The position numbers were made by a program, and so were the translations under genes. DNA of 64,000 bases from Vibrio sp. SNU_ST1 (GTDB lineage: Bacteria; Pseudomonadota; Gammaproteobacteria; Enterobacterales; Vibrionaceae), in NCBI RefSeq assembly GCF_030563405.1, contig NZ_CP130748.1, forward strand, positions 2,852,001 to 2,916,000, written 5' to 3'. The notes beneath the pieces were generated by a model, which made no database searches, had not been told where the DNA came from, and saw nothing but the letters and a program-made list of their open reading frames with translations. Below are positions 10,679 through 19,369 of this stretch, piece by piece. Within the stretch, counting starts at the first letter, position 1. Every line of letters begins with the position of its first letter.

Positions 10679-11416
10679 ATGAAACCTACTATTCTAGCCG
10701 TTGTTATCGGTATGACTGTCTCTACTAATGTTCTAGCTAACGAAGAATTCCGCTCTCACGAAGCACACGTGCACGGTAAAGTTGAAGTGAACATCGCTCA
10801 AGATGGGCAAGAACTACTTGTTGAAGTAACAGCTCCCGGCGCTGATGTGGTTGGCTTTGAACATGCTCCAGAAACTGCTGAGCAAAAGAAAGTATTTGAA
10901 CAAGCAATTGCGCAATTAAACAAGCCAGATGAGCTATTTAGTTTCAAAAATGCAAGCTGTACTCTGAAGTTCAAGTCGGTGACGAACACCTTGGAAGACG
11001 ATCATGATGACCACAAAGGCCATGACCATGCAGAACATAATCATGATGACCACGAAGGCCATGACCACGCAGAACACGCTCATGACGACCACAAAGGCCA
11101 TGACCACGCAGAACACGATCATGACGACCACAAAGGCCATGACCACGCAGAACATAATCATGATGACCACGAAGGCCATGACCACGCAGAACACGATCAT
11201 GACGACCACGAAGGCCATGATCACTCAGAAGGTGGGCACGGAGAGTTCACTGTCGAGTACCATTACCAATGTTCAGATATTGCGAAGCTAGATACTGTGA
11301 TCACTCAATGGTTCTCTAAGTTCAGTAATACAAAATCAATGACGGTAAACCTTCTAACTGACAGCGCTCAAATTCAAGAAGTGCTTAACGCAGATCGTAT
11401 TAGTTTTCGATTCTAA
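10679..11416 (+). CDS. zrgA: ZrgA-like zinc-binding periplasmic protein (DUF2796)
   Basis: A 245-residue secreted protein: signal peptide 1-20 (ending VLA), then the DUF2796 domain starting EAHVHGKVEVNIAQDG. The middle is a run of 13-residue His/Asp repeats (about residues 109-186), and the domain resumes with GEFTVEYHYQCSD. Cys residues before and after the repeat could form a disulfide. In V. cholerae, ZrgA is part of a zinc-regulated ZrgABCDE uptake system acting beside ZnuABC. The Zur site upstream and the ABC genes downstream support the same role here. An AGGAA site precedes the ATG. Confidence 0.85.
   Translation: MKPTILAVVIGMTVSTNVLANEEFRSHEAHVHGKVEVNIAQDGQELLVEVTAPGADVVGFEHAPETAEQKKVFEQAIAQLNKPDELFSFKNASCTLKFKSVTNTLEDDHDDHKGHDHAEHNHDDHEGHDHAEHAHDDHKGHDHAEHDHDDHKGHDHAEHNHDDHEGHDHAEHDHDDHEGHDHSEGGHGEFTVEYHYQCSDIAKLDTVITQWFSKFSNTKSMTVNLLTDSAQIQEVLNADRISFRF
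11003..11236 (+). repeat. 39-bp coding repeat array in zrgA (six copies)
   Basis: Six in-frame copies of a 39-bp unit encode HDDH[K/E]GHDHAEH[N/A/D]. The last copy is degenerate and ends SEGG. Copies start at 11003, 11042, 11081, 11120, 11159 and 11198. DNA identity between units is high, so copy number probably varies among strains by slippage or recombination. Each unit brings five His and several Asp/Glu. Confidence 0.95.
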
Positions 11417-11447
11417 TCAGTATTAGATTGAATTAAACGTAGATAAG

Positions 11448-11477
11448 CAGCCAAGTAAGTAGTCACTTACTTGGCTG
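11448..11477 (+). other. Perfect 13-bp hairpin between zrgA and the ABC ATPase gene
   Basis: The stem CAGCCAAGTAAGT/ACTTACTTGGCTG (11448-11460 with 11465-11477) has a 4-nt AGTC loop. No T run follows, so it is not a classical terminator. Its place inside the operon suggests mRNA stabilisation or partial read-through, which would raise ZrgA relative to the transporter subunits. Confidence 0.75.
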
Positions 11478-11555
11478 TGCAAATCGGTGTGTTCTGGAAA
11501 TTTATTTTTCTAATAACTGTCCAGTAAATACACCGCTTTAATCATTGGAGCTAAT

Positions 11556-12272
11556 ATGTCTTTTGACAGTTCATCACTTGTGGTCAAACTCGAAAATATC
11601 AGCTTTCGTTGGAAGCCTGAATTATCCCCAACGCTAGAGATTCCCTCACTGCATATCCAAGCCCAAGAGCACCTTTTCATCAAAGGGCCAAGTGGCTGTG
11701 GGAAGTCAACATTATTAGGGTTACTGACCGGAATCAACCAAGCTGCACAAGGTGAAGTTTCTATCCTTGGCCAAGACCTCACACAGCTAACACCTCGTCA
11801 GAGGGACAAGTTCAGAGCCGATCATATTGGTTATATATTCCAACAATTTAACCTGCTTCCTTACTTGTCAGTCATCGACAACGTGACGCTTCCTTGTCAG
11901 TTTTCTAAGATTCGTAAGCAGCAAGTCGCTGAAAGTCAGAATAGCCTGCAAGCAACCGCTCAAGAGTTGTTGCTCAGATTAAAGCTACCTCAAGCTCTAA
12001 TGGACAAGCCCGTTACCGAGTTGAGTATTGGTCAACAACAACGCGTTGCTGCCGCTCGTGCTTTGATCGGCCAACCCAAAATCATTATTGCCGACGAACC
12101 GACATCGGCTCTGGATCATGACAACCGAGAAGCCTTTATCGAACTGTTGCTAGAACAAGCGAATCAGGCGGGGTCTACCCTGATCTTTGTCAGTCACGAT
12201 CCAACATTAGAAAAGCTGTTCACTCTAACCATAGATTTAAAAACCGTTAACCAAGCTAAGGTTGTCGTATGA
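11556..12272 (+). CDS. ABC transporter ATPase of the zinc operon (LolD/MacB type)
   Basis: A 238-residue ATP-binding subunit. Walker A GPSGCGKST is at 44-52, the Q-loop FQQFN near 95-99, signature LSIGQQQR at 156-163, Walker B IIIADEPT at 176-183 and the switch His in FVSHD. The sequence resembles the LolD/MacB branch rather than ZnuC. GGAG lies a few bases before the ATG. It overlaps the permease gene by 4 bp. It is probably one of the zrgB-E products; the exact letter is not assigned. Confidence 0.9.
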   Translation: MSFDSSSLVVKLENISFRWKPELSPTLEIPSLHIQAQEHLFIKGPSGCGKSTLLGLLTGINQAAQGEVSILGQDLTQLTPRQRDKFRADHIGYIFQQFNLLPYLSVIDNVTLPCQFSKIRKQQVAESQNSLQATAQELLLRLKLPQALMDKPVTELSIGQQQRVAAARALIGQPKIIIADEPTSALDHDNREAFIELLLEQANQAGSTLIFVSHDPTLEKLFTLTIDLKTVNQAKVVV

Positions 12273-13528
12273 AAGTAATTACTCACTTAGCCTTAAAAAG
12301 CGTACTCAACCGTAAAGCCACAGCCATTCTGACTATTCTCACCGTAGCAGTGTCAGTGATTCTATTACTCGGTGTTGAACGTGTAAGAACCGAAGCTAAG
12401 AGCAGCTTTGCGAATACGATTTCAGGAACCGACCTTATTGTTGGTGGCCGCTCTGGTCAGGTAAACCTGCTGCTTTATTCCGTATTTAGAATTGGTAATG
12501 CGACCAACAACATCGACTGGAAAAGCTATGCAGAATTTAGCCAGCACAACGCTGTAAAGTGGGCGATCCCAATCTCATTAGGTGATTCACATAAAGGCTT
12601 CCGCGTAATGGGCACGAACCATAGCTACTTCGAGAATTATCGCTATGGAAGTAAGCAACCACTTACTTTTCAGCAAGGTAAAGAGTTTAATCAGCTATTT
12701 GATGTCGTGATTGGTGCCGATGTCGCGAAGAAGTTAGATTACAAGATTGGTGATCACATCATTCTAGCGCACGGTATCAGTGATGTGGCATTCAGTCGCC
12801 ACGACAACCTGCCCTTCACCATTGTCGGAATACTCGCGCCAACCGGGACACCAGTAGATAAAACCGTGCATGTTTCGTTAGAGGCAATTGAAGCGATTCA
12901 TGTTGGCTGGGAGTCAGGTGCCAACCTAGGACACACACCAAACGCTGAAGCGCTAAAGCAACGTAACTTCCAACCAAAGCAGGTTACCGCGATGATGGTT
13001 GGCCTTAAATCGAAGATCCAAACCTTTGCACTGCAACGAGAAATCAATAACTACCGCCAAGAACCTTTGAGCGCCATTATGCCAGGTATTGCTCTGCATG
13101 AATTGTGGGGAATGATGGCCGTAGCAGAGCAAGCACTACTGATTGTTTCAGGGTTTGTGGTAATCGCGGGACTATTAGGGATGCTGAGTAGTCTACTCAC
13201 TAGCTTGCAAGAAAGGCGTCGAGAGATGGCCATTCTGCGCGCGATGGGAGCAAGGCCTCGCCATGTATTTGGTTTGCTAATTAGTGAAGCCAGTGCACTG
13301 ACCTTCCTCGGTATCACACTGGGTGTTGCCGTGTTGTTTGCGCTAATCGCAGTAGTTGCTCCTATTGTGCAACAAAGTTATGGTATCAACATATCGATAT
13401 CCGCAATCACACCTCATGAGTGGAAACTGCTTATGTTGGTGCAAGTTGCCGGAATCATTATTGGCTTTATTCCCGCTTTCAGAGCTTACCGTCAGTCATT
13501 GTCTGATGGCATGACTATTCGAATCTAA
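12269..13528 (+). CDS. FtsX/MacB-like ABC permease of the zinc operon
   Basis: A 419-residue integral inner-membrane protein. It has one N-terminal helix (about 17-35), a large periplasmic MacB-type domain with TDLIVGGRSGQVNLLLYSVFR, and three C-terminal helices (about 285-415). The cytoplasmic coupling segment LQERRREMAILRAMGARP is the hallmark of FtsX-type permeases. Such four-helix permeases usually transfer mechanical force to periplasmic partners rather than forming a channel, which makes a simple zinc importer role less obvious. Confidence 0.88.
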   Translation: MKVITHLALKSVLNRKATAILTILTVAVSVILLLGVERVRTEAKSSFANTISGTDLIVGGRSGQVNLLLYSVFRIGNATNNIDWKSYAEFSQHNAVKWAIPISLGDSHKGFRVMGTNHSYFENYRYGSKQPLTFQQGKEFNQLFDVVIGADVAKKLDYKIGDHIILAHGISDVAFSRHDNLPFTIVGILAPTGTPVDKTVHVSLEAIEAIHVGWESGANLGHTPNAEALKQRNFQPKQVTAMMVGLKSKIQTFALQREINNYRQEPLSAIMPGIALHELWGMMAVAEQALLIVSGFVVIAGLLGMLSSLLTSLQERRREMAILRAMGARPRHVFGLLISEASALTFLGITLGVAVLFALIAVVAPIVQQSYGINISISAITPHEWKLLMLVQVAGIIIGFIPAFRAYRQSLSDGMTIRI

Positions 13529-13542
13529 AATAGGAACCTACG

Positions 13543-14058
13543 ATGCAACGCAAATTCCTACTGATACTTGGGGGACTTATGTTCCCATTTATCAGCACAG
13601 CTCACGCTGAAACCACTCAGACTGACGAATCGGTATTAACACTCGATTGGATTGACTTGATTCCAGAGTCAGAGCGAGCACAACTCGACTCATTTGGTAT
13701 GCCGATGGTTAACCACGACAGTATGGACAAACCTCAACAATCGACACTTGGCGCTGTTCGCCCAGAGCTGAATGGCAGCACAGTCAAGATTCCTGGCTTT
13801 GTGATTCCATTGGAAGGCGATGAGAACATGATCACTGAGTTTCTGTTAGTACCGTACTTTGGCGCATGTATCCACGTACCGCCACCGCCGCCGAACCAAA
13901 TCATCTACGTGAAGTTCCCTAAAGGTGCACCAATACAGCAGCTATGGGATGTGATTTATTTAGTAGGTACACTAAAAACCGAGTCAATAAGCCACGACTT
14001 AGCTCAAACCGGTTATCTTATTGAAGGTACTGCGATTGAAGAATATGACGACATGTAG
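13543..14058 (+). CDS. DUF3299 secreted protein of the zinc operon
   Basis: A 171-residue protein with a signal peptide (1-22, ending AHA). The diagnostic DUF3299 blocks are LDWIDLIPESER, PGFVIPLEGD and the segment YFGACIHVPPPPPNQIIYV. The Cys-x-His and poly-Pro motif could bind metal. It is 14 bp after the permease gene and is the last gene of the operon. Its function is unknown, but the family recurs beside MacB-like ABC genes and DUF2796 proteins. Confidence 0.85.
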   Translation: MQRKFLLILGGLMFPFISTAHAETTQTDESVLTLDWIDLIPESERAQLDSFGMPMVNHDSMDKPQQSTLGAVRPELNGSTVKIPGFVIPLEGDENMITEFLLVPYFGACIHVPPPPPNQIIYVKFPKGAPIQQLWDVIYLVGTLKTESISHDLAQTGYLIEGTAIEEYDDM

Positions 14059-14068
14059 TCATTAGAAG

Positions 14069-14090
14069 GGTGGCTCAAGGATGAGCTGCC
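14069..14090 (+). other. Hairpin after the DUF3299 gene
   Basis: A 9-bp stem with two G-T pairs (14069-14077 with 14082-14090), loop AGGA, 10 bp after the stop codon. There is no T run, so it is a weak terminator at best or a 3'-end stabiliser. Confidence 0.5.
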
Positions 14091-14148
14091 GTCACTGAAC
14101 GAGTGAGATTATTCAATAACAGTTTAGTAACGATAATTTTCTTCTAAA

Positions 14149-14253
14149 TTACGCGATGTAATTAGATAAGTACGCTAGAACAGCGACATAAGTAGCGAGT
14201 AATAACCCTATACTAAGCTGTTTCTTCAGCTTGTTATCATTGACTTGATTCAT
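14149..14253 (-). CDS. 34-residue single-span membrane protein
   Basis: A short frame with a near-ideal ribosome-binding site, AAGGAGG, ending 5 bases before the ATG. The product starts MNQVNDNKLKKQ, followed by a hydrophobic span of about 20 residues (LSIGLLLATYVAVLAYLSNY), and ends in IA. This layout, with Lys before the helix and nothing after it, fits a small inner-membrane regulator or stabiliser. No family is recognised. It converges on the zinc operon and is divergent from the TIGR03899 gene. Confidence 0.65.
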   Translation of the reverse strand: MNQVNDNKLKKQLSIGLLLATYVAVLAYLSNYIA

Positions 14254-14409
14254 AACTCCTCCTTGAGAATTACAACAAATTTAACATTTTATTATCATTA
14301 GCAAAAGTGAAATTTTGTTGAAACCTTCAACTCTGTACGCAAAATCTAGCCACCAATAAGATAAAGAGTTACATTTTAGACAGTTAGGTCGTTTCCTTAG
14401 GGTACTCTT

Positions 14410-15318
14410 ATGTCAGAAACCAAACAGCCAGTGATCATCGAGCATGCTAGCGATACACAGCAAAAGCATGAGAAAAAGCCTCATATTGCCGACAGTGCCA
14501 GCAGAATGCTGCACATCGCACAAAGCTTCGGCCTCGATTCCTTAATTAGTCATAGTACAAAGCCAAACGATAAAGCTGAGAGTACGCTTATCGAACGGGC
14601 ACTATTACGAGAGAAAAAACGTAGAGAACTTCGCCAAAAAAACCTAGAACAGATTCTAAAATTGGCACACTCTTCATGTAAGGATGAAGCGGCTGGAGAC
14701 CCTGATCAGGACTGGCTATACCGTTTCTTCGATATGGCACAAGAGATCCACAATACATCGATGCAGAGGCTATGGGCTCAAGTACTGAAACGAGAAGTCA
14801 CCAACCCAGGCTCGACTTCGATGAAGGCACTGCAGATCTTGAAAGACATGACACCAAAAGAAGCGCTCACCCTACAAAGAGCAGCGTCACTTGGTTGTAG
14901 CTTTGGTAGTGATAACAGCAGAAAACTATTACTCGGCTTTAAATCCCATGCTGGAATCTTCAGCTTTGGTAAAAGGGACACCACCAACACCATCAATCTT
15001 GGTGGACACAACCTTCCCTACTCTAGCTTGCTCCACTTGATTGAACTCGGGATTATTCTGGGCACAGAATTAGAATCTGGAGAGATTGATTTCGATCCAG
15101 CTCTGCACTTAACTTATCAAGGTAAGGGCATGTCACTGGCACCATTATCAAAAGGGGTGAAGCTGATTTACTACCGATTCAGTCCAACAGGCAATGAGCT
15201 TTGCAACTTACTTGGCAACAAGCCTAACATGCAGTATTACGACCAACTGATTACGCTATTGAGCCAAAAATTCACGGTTCAAACAGAAGTTAAAAGCAGT
15301 GTGAACTACACCGTCTAG
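14410..15318 (+). CDS. TIGR03899 family protein
   Basis: A 302-residue soluble protein with no signal peptide. A charged segment, ERALLREKKRRELRQKNLEQ, lies at about residues 60-80. Then comes a conserved block with DPDQDWLYRFFDMAQEIHN and QRLWAQVLKREV. The second half has repeated Leu-rich segments with LIELGII. This is a family of unknown function common in Vibrio and Shewanella. The gene stands alone and converges on cysC across 167 bp without a clear terminator. Confidence 0.7.
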   Translation: MSETKQPVIIEHASDTQQKHEKKPHIADSASRMLHIAQSFGLDSLISHSTKPNDKAESTLIERALLREKKRRELRQKNLEQILKLAHSSCKDEAAGDPDQDWLYRFFDMAQEIHNTSMQRLWAQVLKREVTNPGSTSMKALQILKDMTPKEALTLQRAASLGCSFGSDNSRKLLLGFKSHAGIFSFGKRDTTNTINLGGHNLPYSSLLHLIELGIILGTELESGEIDFDPALHLTYQGKGMSLAPLSKGVKLIYYRFSPTGNELCNLLGNKPNMQYYDQLITLLSQKFTVQTEVKSSVNYTV

Positions 15319-15485
15319 ACAATCGGATACTGTAAAAAATAGACGGTGTACGCTGTGAAGAGTATTGATAAGAGTAAAGAGAATCTAGAGGATAGGATTC
15401 TTGTCTCGGAAAACCAAGGCTGCACTATTTATCCGCCGTGAATAAGCAGATAAACAGGAGAGTAGCCTTAGTCATACCAGCGAGC

Positions 15486-16106
15486 TCAATTGGATAAAAT
15501 ATTACGCTTCTCTAACGCATCAATACACAGCTCGACCAATTCATCGAGTGTCTTCTCACCCGCAGGTAGATCTATCTCAGGGCTCTGAGGCGCTTCGTAC
15601 ACTGAGCTAATACCCGTGAAATTCGGGATTTCTCCAGCGCGTGCTTTCTTGTACAGGCCTTTCGGGTCACGCTGCTCACACACCTCAAGTGGTGTGTTCA
15701 CAAACACCTCAAGAAACTCACCTTCCGGCAATAAGTCTCGCACCAACTGTCTCTCCGCTTGATGTGGAGAAATAAACGCTGACAACACGATCAAACCCGC
15801 ATCCGCCATCAATTTAGCGAGCTCACCAATACGACGAATATTCTCTCGACGGTCTTGCTCAGAGAAGCCAAGGTCACTACATAATCCGTGACGAACATTA
15901 TCGCCATCCAATAAGTAAGTATGGTAACCAAGCTGTGCCAAGCGGTTTTCTAATGCTCCAGCGACTGTCGACTTCCCAGAACCAGATAATCCCGTGAACC
16001 AGAGCACGGCTGGCTTTTGTGATTTCAGATTAGAGCGAAATGCTTTATCAATCGAGTGTTGATGCCACACAACATTCTCATCTTTTGGTTTGAGTACTGC
16101 GGTCAT
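15486..16106 (-). CDS. cysC: Adenylylsulfate kinase
   Basis: Phosphorylates adenosine 5'-phosphosulfate to PAPS using ATP. The protein has 206 residues. The P-loop GLSGSGKST is at 39-47, [16 protein letters not shown] near 68-83 and the APS-binding block SAFISPH near 110. Fourth and last gene of the cysD-cysN-permease-cysC operon, 24 bp after the permease gene. Confidence 0.97.
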   Translation of the reverse strand: MTAVLKPKDENVVWHQHSIDKAFRSNLKSQKPAVLWFTGLSGSGKSTVAGALENRLAQLGYHTYLLDGDNVRHGLCSDLGFSEQDRRENIRRIGELAKLMADAGLIVLSAFISPHQAERQLVRDLLPEGEFLEVFVNTPLEVCEQRDPKGLYKKARAGEIPNFTGISSVYEAPQSPEIDLPAGEKTLDELVELCIDALEKRNILSN

Positions 16107-16130
16107 AATTAGTCCTTTAAATAAACAGCA

Positions 16131-17855
16131 TTAAAATGGGAAAAAGTAAGGAATTAGGGTCAGCACCAAGCCCGAATAGACAATCGAGATTGGGATACCG
16201 ATGCGTAGATAATCCGTGAGATGGTAATTACCTACGCTATAAACAAGTAAATTGGTTTGGTAGCCGTAGGGCGAAATAAAGCTGGCGCTGGCACCAAACA
16301 GAACCGCCATAATGAATGGCATAGGGTCAACGCCATAGCCGATAGCCATGCTGTAGCCAATCGGAAACGAGAGTGCTGCGGCCGCGTTATTGGTCACCAA
16401 CTCAGTCAGAACCAAGGTCATGAAATAGGTCGCGACTAACGCACCGAACACGCCCCAGCCATTAAAGGCTTCCATAAACATCAACCCCATACGCTCAGAC
16501 AGCCCAGATGAAATCATCAGTTGAGCAATAGACAGAGCGGAGCCAACGATCACCACAATATCAACAGGAAAACGGCGACGGAGTTCACCCAGTTGCACGA
16601 CTCCAAATGCCACCAGCAATAATAAAAATCCCGCTAGTCCTTTGATAATCGGCACGACTTCAGCAAGGGCTAGACCAATCACACAGGCAAAACCGATCAA
16701 TACAAGCGTCGATTTATCTGCGTCAAGCTTGGCACTTGAATCCAAGTCATTCATCAACACAAACTCTTTGTTGTGTTGCTGACGCTGCTCTTCAAAACGC
16801 TTACCGGGAACCAAAATCAAGGTATCACCAGCGGTTAGTGTGATGTTTCCAAGGCCACCTTCAAGGCGCTCATGGCCACGACGAATAGCAACCACAACCG
16901 CATCGAAACGATCTCTAAACTGGCTGGTTTTGAGGGTTTTGTTACAGAAGCTTGCCGACGAACTCACCACGACTTCAACAAAGCTCTGGCCATTCAAATG
17001 GTGCTGACCAAACAGAGTCAATCCTTGGATTTCTTGCAGTGTCGCCACGCTCTCGACATCACCACAAAACAGCAATCGATCACGAGCTTGAAGAATAAAA
17101 TCAGGGTCAATAGATGCCGTGGTCTTACCGTCTCGAATCACTTCTGCTAAGAACAGTTTTCTCAATGCTCTGAGGTTATTCTCGCTGACGCTGCGGCCAA
17201 CTAAAGGAGAACCCGGCTCAACTCGCGCCTCGAGAAAGTAAGGTAGATCGTCTTGAGATCCATCATCGTAGCTGGGTAAGAAGTAGCTCAGAGGAATGAG
17301 GATCAATACACCACCGACCAAAACCGCTAAACCGATCAAGGTCGGTGTAAAAAAGTTTAGGCTCGGCAAACCCGCATCTTCAACGAAACTATTGATGATC
17401 AAGTTGGTAGAGGTGCCGATCAATGTCAGGGTTCCACCTAAGATGGCAGCATATGACAAAGGGATAAGCAGTTTAGATGGCGCATGTTGTTGATTACGTT
17501 TGATCGCCCCGATCAAAGAAACAACCACCGCCGTGTTATTAGTAAAAGAAGAAAGTAACGCTGTGGAAATACCCAACTTCGCAACCACGGTACCTAGCCT
17601 ACCTTCAGAGATATTACGGCTAACCCAGCTGATTAAGCGAGTTTTCTCCAACGCACTTGATGCGAGGATAAGAAGAATTAAAGTCAGTAACGAGGAGTTA
17701 GTGAAGTTATTGGCTAAGCTCGACAGATCGATCATGCCAGCCATAAAAGCAATAAACGCCGCGCCAGCAAAGATAAAGCTTGGCTTAATACGGGTAACGA
17801 GCAGGCAAGTAATGATGCCGAGCAAAATCGCTAATACAAATCCTTGTTGCCACAT
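16131..17855 (-). CDS. SLC13/DASS-type permease with two TrkA-C domains
   Basis: A 574-residue membrane protein with about five N-terminal helices, a cytoplasmic insert of two RCK/TrkA-C domains (about 205-370), then about six more helices. The two SLC13-type repeats are visible as SFTNNTAVVV and TLIGTSTNLIINSF in the first half, and TELVTNNAAAALSFP and GASASFISPYGYQTN in the second. Being inside the sulfate-activation operon argues for sulfate uptake, as proposed for related proteins in other bacteria. The substrate is not proven by sequence. Confidence 0.88.
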   Translation of the reverse strand: MWQQGFVLAILLGIITCLLVTRIKPSFIFAGAAFIAFMAGMIDLSSLANNFTNSSLLTLILLILASSALEKTRLISWVSRNISEGRLGTVVAKLGISTALLSSFTNNTAVVVSLIGAIKRNQQHAPSKLLIPLSYAAILGGTLTLIGTSTNLIINSFVEDAGLPSLNFFTPTLIGLAVLVGGVLILIPLSYFLPSYDDGSQDDLPYFLEARVEPGSPLVGRSVSENNLRALRKLFLAEVIRDGKTTASIDPDFILQARDRLLFCGDVESVATLQEIQGLTLFGQHHLNGQSFVEVVVSSSASFCNKTLKTSQFRDRFDAVVVAIRRGHERLEGGLGNITLTAGDTLILVPGKRFEEQRQQHNKEFVLMNDLDSSAKLDADKSTLVLIGFACVIGLALAEVVPIIKGLAGFLLLLVAFGVVQLGELRRRFPVDIVVIVGSALSIAQLMISSGLSERMGLMFMEAFNGWGVFGALVATYFMTLVLTELVTNNAAAALSFPIGYSMAIGYGVDPMPFIMAVLFGASASFISPYGYQTNLLVYSVGNYHLTDYLRIGIPISIVYSGLVLTLIPYFFPF

Positions 17856-17870
17856 ATACCCGTCCTTTAT

Positions 17871-17893
17871 GGCGGAAACGATGGGTTTCCGCC
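17871..17893 (-). other. Intercistronic hairpin between cysN and the permease gene
   Basis: A 9-bp GC-rich perfect stem GGCGGAAAC/GTTTCCGCC with a 5-nt loop. No T run follows in the direction of transcription, so it may set relative expression by processing or pausing rather than terminate. Confidence 0.6.
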
Positions 17894-17920
17894 TGATTCA
17901 ATAAGCTGTTACTTGGTCGT

Positions 17921-19351
17921 TTATGACTTCAGTAGTTGGCTTAGATCTTTGGCATCCCAATGAGGGAAGTGCTTGCGTACCAATGCGTTGAACTCAAGTT
18001 CAAATGCAGAGAAGTTACCGACTTGCTGTTCAACAGAGTCCAAACGGTCTCGAATCAAACCAGCACCAACCGTCACATTAGTCAGACGGTCGATAACAAT
18101 GAAACCACCGGTATCGGCACTCTCACGGTATTTATCCAGCGCGACTGTCTCGTTCAATGACCATTCACACAAACCAATACCATTCAGTGGCAACTCATCA
18201 ACAGCGTGAGTCGACAGGTTGTTGATGTCATATTGGTGACGAACCGTTTCAACCTGACCGACGGTTTTCTTGCCTGCGATCTTGATGTCGTAAGCTTTAC
18301 CCGGTTGCAGTGGTTGCTCTGTCATCCACACGATATCTGCCAATACATGGTTGGTGGATTCAATCTGTGCATCTTCTAGCACAATCAAATCACCACGGCT
18401 GATATCGATTTCATCTTCAAGAGTCAGTGTTACCGCCAAACCCGCTTGTGCTGATTCAAGTTCACCATCAAAGGTCACAATGCTTGCCACCTTAGAGGTT
18501 TTACCTGAAGGCAACGCCTTGATTTCATCACCCACGCTGACACGACCAGAAGCCACGGTGCCGGCAAAGCCACGGAAATCTAAGTTAGGACGGTTTACGT
18601 ACTGCACAGGAAAACGGAATTCGCCCGCAGAACGTTTTTGGTCAATGTCGACGTTCTCTAACACTTCTAATAAGGATGGACCTTCGAACCATGCAAGCTC
18701 TTTGCTTGGCGCTGCAACGTTAATGCCTTCAAGTGCCGAAACGGGCAAGATCTGAATGTTAGTTTCGCCTTCTAGGTTTTCAGCAAACTCTAGATACTGA
18801 TCGCGAATCTCTTCAAAACGATCCTGCGAGTACTCCACCAGATCCATCTTGTTGACTGCGACGATGAAATGCTTCAAGCCAAGTAGGTTAGAAATAAACG
18901 AGTGACGACGTGTTTGATCCAGTACGCCCTTACGAGCATCAATCAAGATCACAGCCAGATCACACGTTGAAGCGCCTGTTGCCATGTTGCGCGTGTACTG
19001 CTCATGCCCTGGGGTATCAGCAATAATGAATTTACGCTTTTGAGTCGAAAAGTAGCGATAAGCCACATCGATCGTAATCCCTTGCTCACGCTCAGCCTGC
19101 AAGCCATCAACAAGCAATGCCAAATCGGGCTTCTCACCCGTAGTACCCACTCGTTGGCTATCCGAGTGAACTGCTGCTAGCTGATCTTCATAAATCTGTT
19201 TTGTATCATGGAGTAAGCGACCGATTAAGGTACTTTTACCGTCGTCTACCGAGCCACAAGTTAAAAATCTAAGCATAGATTTATGCTGATGCTGACTTAG
19301 ATAACCTTCAATCCCTAGTTCAGCCAATTCGGCTTCTACTGCACTATTCAT
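17921..19351 (-). CDS. cysN: Sulfate adenylyltransferase subunit 1 (GTPase)
   Basis: The EF-Tu-like GTPase subunit of ATP sulfurylase. The protein has 476 residues. The P-loop region [10 protein letters not shown] is at 32-41, followed by [12 protein letters not shown], the NKMD guanine-recognition motif, then two beta-barrel domains. GTP hydrolysis drives CysD to make adenylylsulfate from sulfate and ATP. 18 bp downstream of cysD. It is not fused to cysC, unlike the CysNC proteins of some bacteria. Confidence 0.97.
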   Translation of the reverse strand: MNSAVEAELAELGIEGYLSQHQHKSMLRFLTCGSVDDGKSTLIGRLLHDTKQIYEDQLAAVHSDSQRVGTTGEKPDLALLVDGLQAEREQGITIDVAYRYFSTQKRKFIIADTPGHEQYTRNMATGASTCDLAVILIDARKGVLDQTRRHSFISNLLGLKHFIVAVNKMDLVEYSQDRFEEIRDQYLEFAENLEGETNIQILPVSALEGINVAAPSKELAWFEGPSLLEVLENVDIDQKRSAGEFRFPVQYVNRPNLDFRGFAGTVASGRVSVGDEIKALPSGKTSKVASIVTFDGELESAQAGLAVTLTLEDEIDISRGDLIVLEDAQIESTNHVLADIVWMTEQPLQPGKAYDIKIAGKKTVGQVETVRHQYDINNLSTHAVDELPLNGIGLCEWSLNETVALDKYRESADTGGFIVIDRLTNVTVGAGLIRDRLDSVEQQVGNFSAFELEFNALVRKHFPHWDAKDLSQLLKS

Positions 19352-19369
19352 TTTTCTTTCCTTAGATTC

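Noticed and set aside
10934..11224. Open frame on the minus strand rich in Val/Met repeats opposite zrgA
   Set aside because: It is the antisense reading of the 39-bp His/Asp coding repeat and has no ribosome-binding site.
11003..11236. Regular repeats suggesting a CRISPR array
   Set aside because: The units are directly adjacent without spacers and keep the zrgA reading frame.
15319..15485. Terminator between the TIGR03899 gene and cysC
   Set aside because: Only a weak AGAATC/GATTCT repeat with a 10-nt loop and no T run is present.
17500..17904. 134-residue open frame opposite the SLC13 permease gene
   Set aside because: Shadow of a long coding frame; no homology features and no ribosome-binding site.
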